5,877 nt of DNA, from NCBI GenBank assembly GCA_036584525.1, contig JAZHDG010000026.1, positions 1 through 5,877 of the forward strand, in the 5' to 3' direction. A model generated the notes under the pieces. That model ran no database searches and was not told the DNA's origin. It was given only the letters and a program-made list of their open reading frames with translations. This document shows, in pieces, positions 5,863 to 5,877 of the stretch (within the stretch, counting starts at the first letter, position 1; each line of letters opens with the position of its first letter). The translations under genes were made by a program, and so were the position numbers. Origin of the DNA: UBA6181 sp016934015. Its GTDB lineage: Bacteria > Bacillota_I > Bacilli_A > Acholeplasmatales > Acholeplasmataceae.

Positions 5863-5873
5863 GCTATTAGCAT
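5861..5873. promoter_or_regulatory. Operator-like inverted repeat at the expected transcription start
   Basis: ATGCTA (5861-5866) and TAGCAT (5868-5873) are exact reverse complements around one central T. The site overlaps the last bases of the -10 and covers the expected start of the + strand promoter, a classical repressor position. A related half-site, AATGCTGTT (5840-5848), lies exactly 20 bases upstream of AATGCTATT (5860-5868), two helical turns away. It does not match CIRCE, LexA, CopY or Fur boxes that I know. The right edge may cut off a further half-site. Confidence 0.5.
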
Positions 5874-5877
5874 GATA

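Noticed and set aside
1..5877. CRISPR arrays, transposases, tRNA or rRNA genes, phage attachment sites
   Set aside because: No regularly spaced repeats, transposase frames, long terminal inverted repeats, tRNA cloverleaf or rRNA sequence were seen on either strand.

Overview
The window looks like chromosomal DNA of a low-GC, Gram-positive-type bacterium. The coding regions sampled are about one-third GC, ribosome binding sites are strong GGAGG-type sites, and promoters are of the housekeeping (TTGACA / TATAAT) kind. Both copA and copZ end in TGA inside ATGA overlaps and tryptophan is written TGG, so the standard bacterial code is used and not the Mycoplasma code. Together with the protein style this suggests an Acholeplasma-like mollicute or a close low-GC Firmicute; that placement is inference from style, not from a database match.

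Layout from left to right. Positions 1-621 hold the 3' part of a + strand gene of unknown function that enters from outside the window. Positions 622-885 hold no protein gene but contain a compact, GC-richer block (655-840, about 46% GC by hand count against about 33% before it and about 22% after it) with nested helices and a T-run at its end. This is a structured RNA, either a stand-alone small RNA (6S RNA is the best guess) or a leader of the next gene. Positions 886-1953 encode an M42-family metallo-aminopeptidase with its own terminator.

Positions 2024-4904 form a tight three-gene operon: copA (Cu(I)-exporting P-type ATPase), copZ (copper chaperone) and rsmD (16S rRNA guanine-N2 methyltransferase). 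The genes are linked by two 4-base ATGA stop/start overlaps. CopZ and CopA form the expected pair, with the chaperone binding cytosolic Cu(I) and handing it to the ATPase for export. The rsmD partner has no evident functional link to copper. No copper-responsive repressor gene (CsoR or CopY) is present in the window.

A bidirectional terminator at 4903-4930 separates rsmD from a convergent minus-strand gene (4925-5761) for an unrecognised five-helix membrane protein with a soluble C-terminal domain. That gene has a near-consensus promoter at 5788-5816. Back to back with it, a + strand promoter (5834-5862) fires out of the right edge and carries a short perfect inverted repeat at its expected start site, so a regulated gene probably begins just beyond the window.

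Most of the window is ordinary. The parts deserving a second look are the structured RNA at 655-846, the operator-like repeats at the right edge, the copA-copZ-rsmD linkage, and the two unrecognised proteins.
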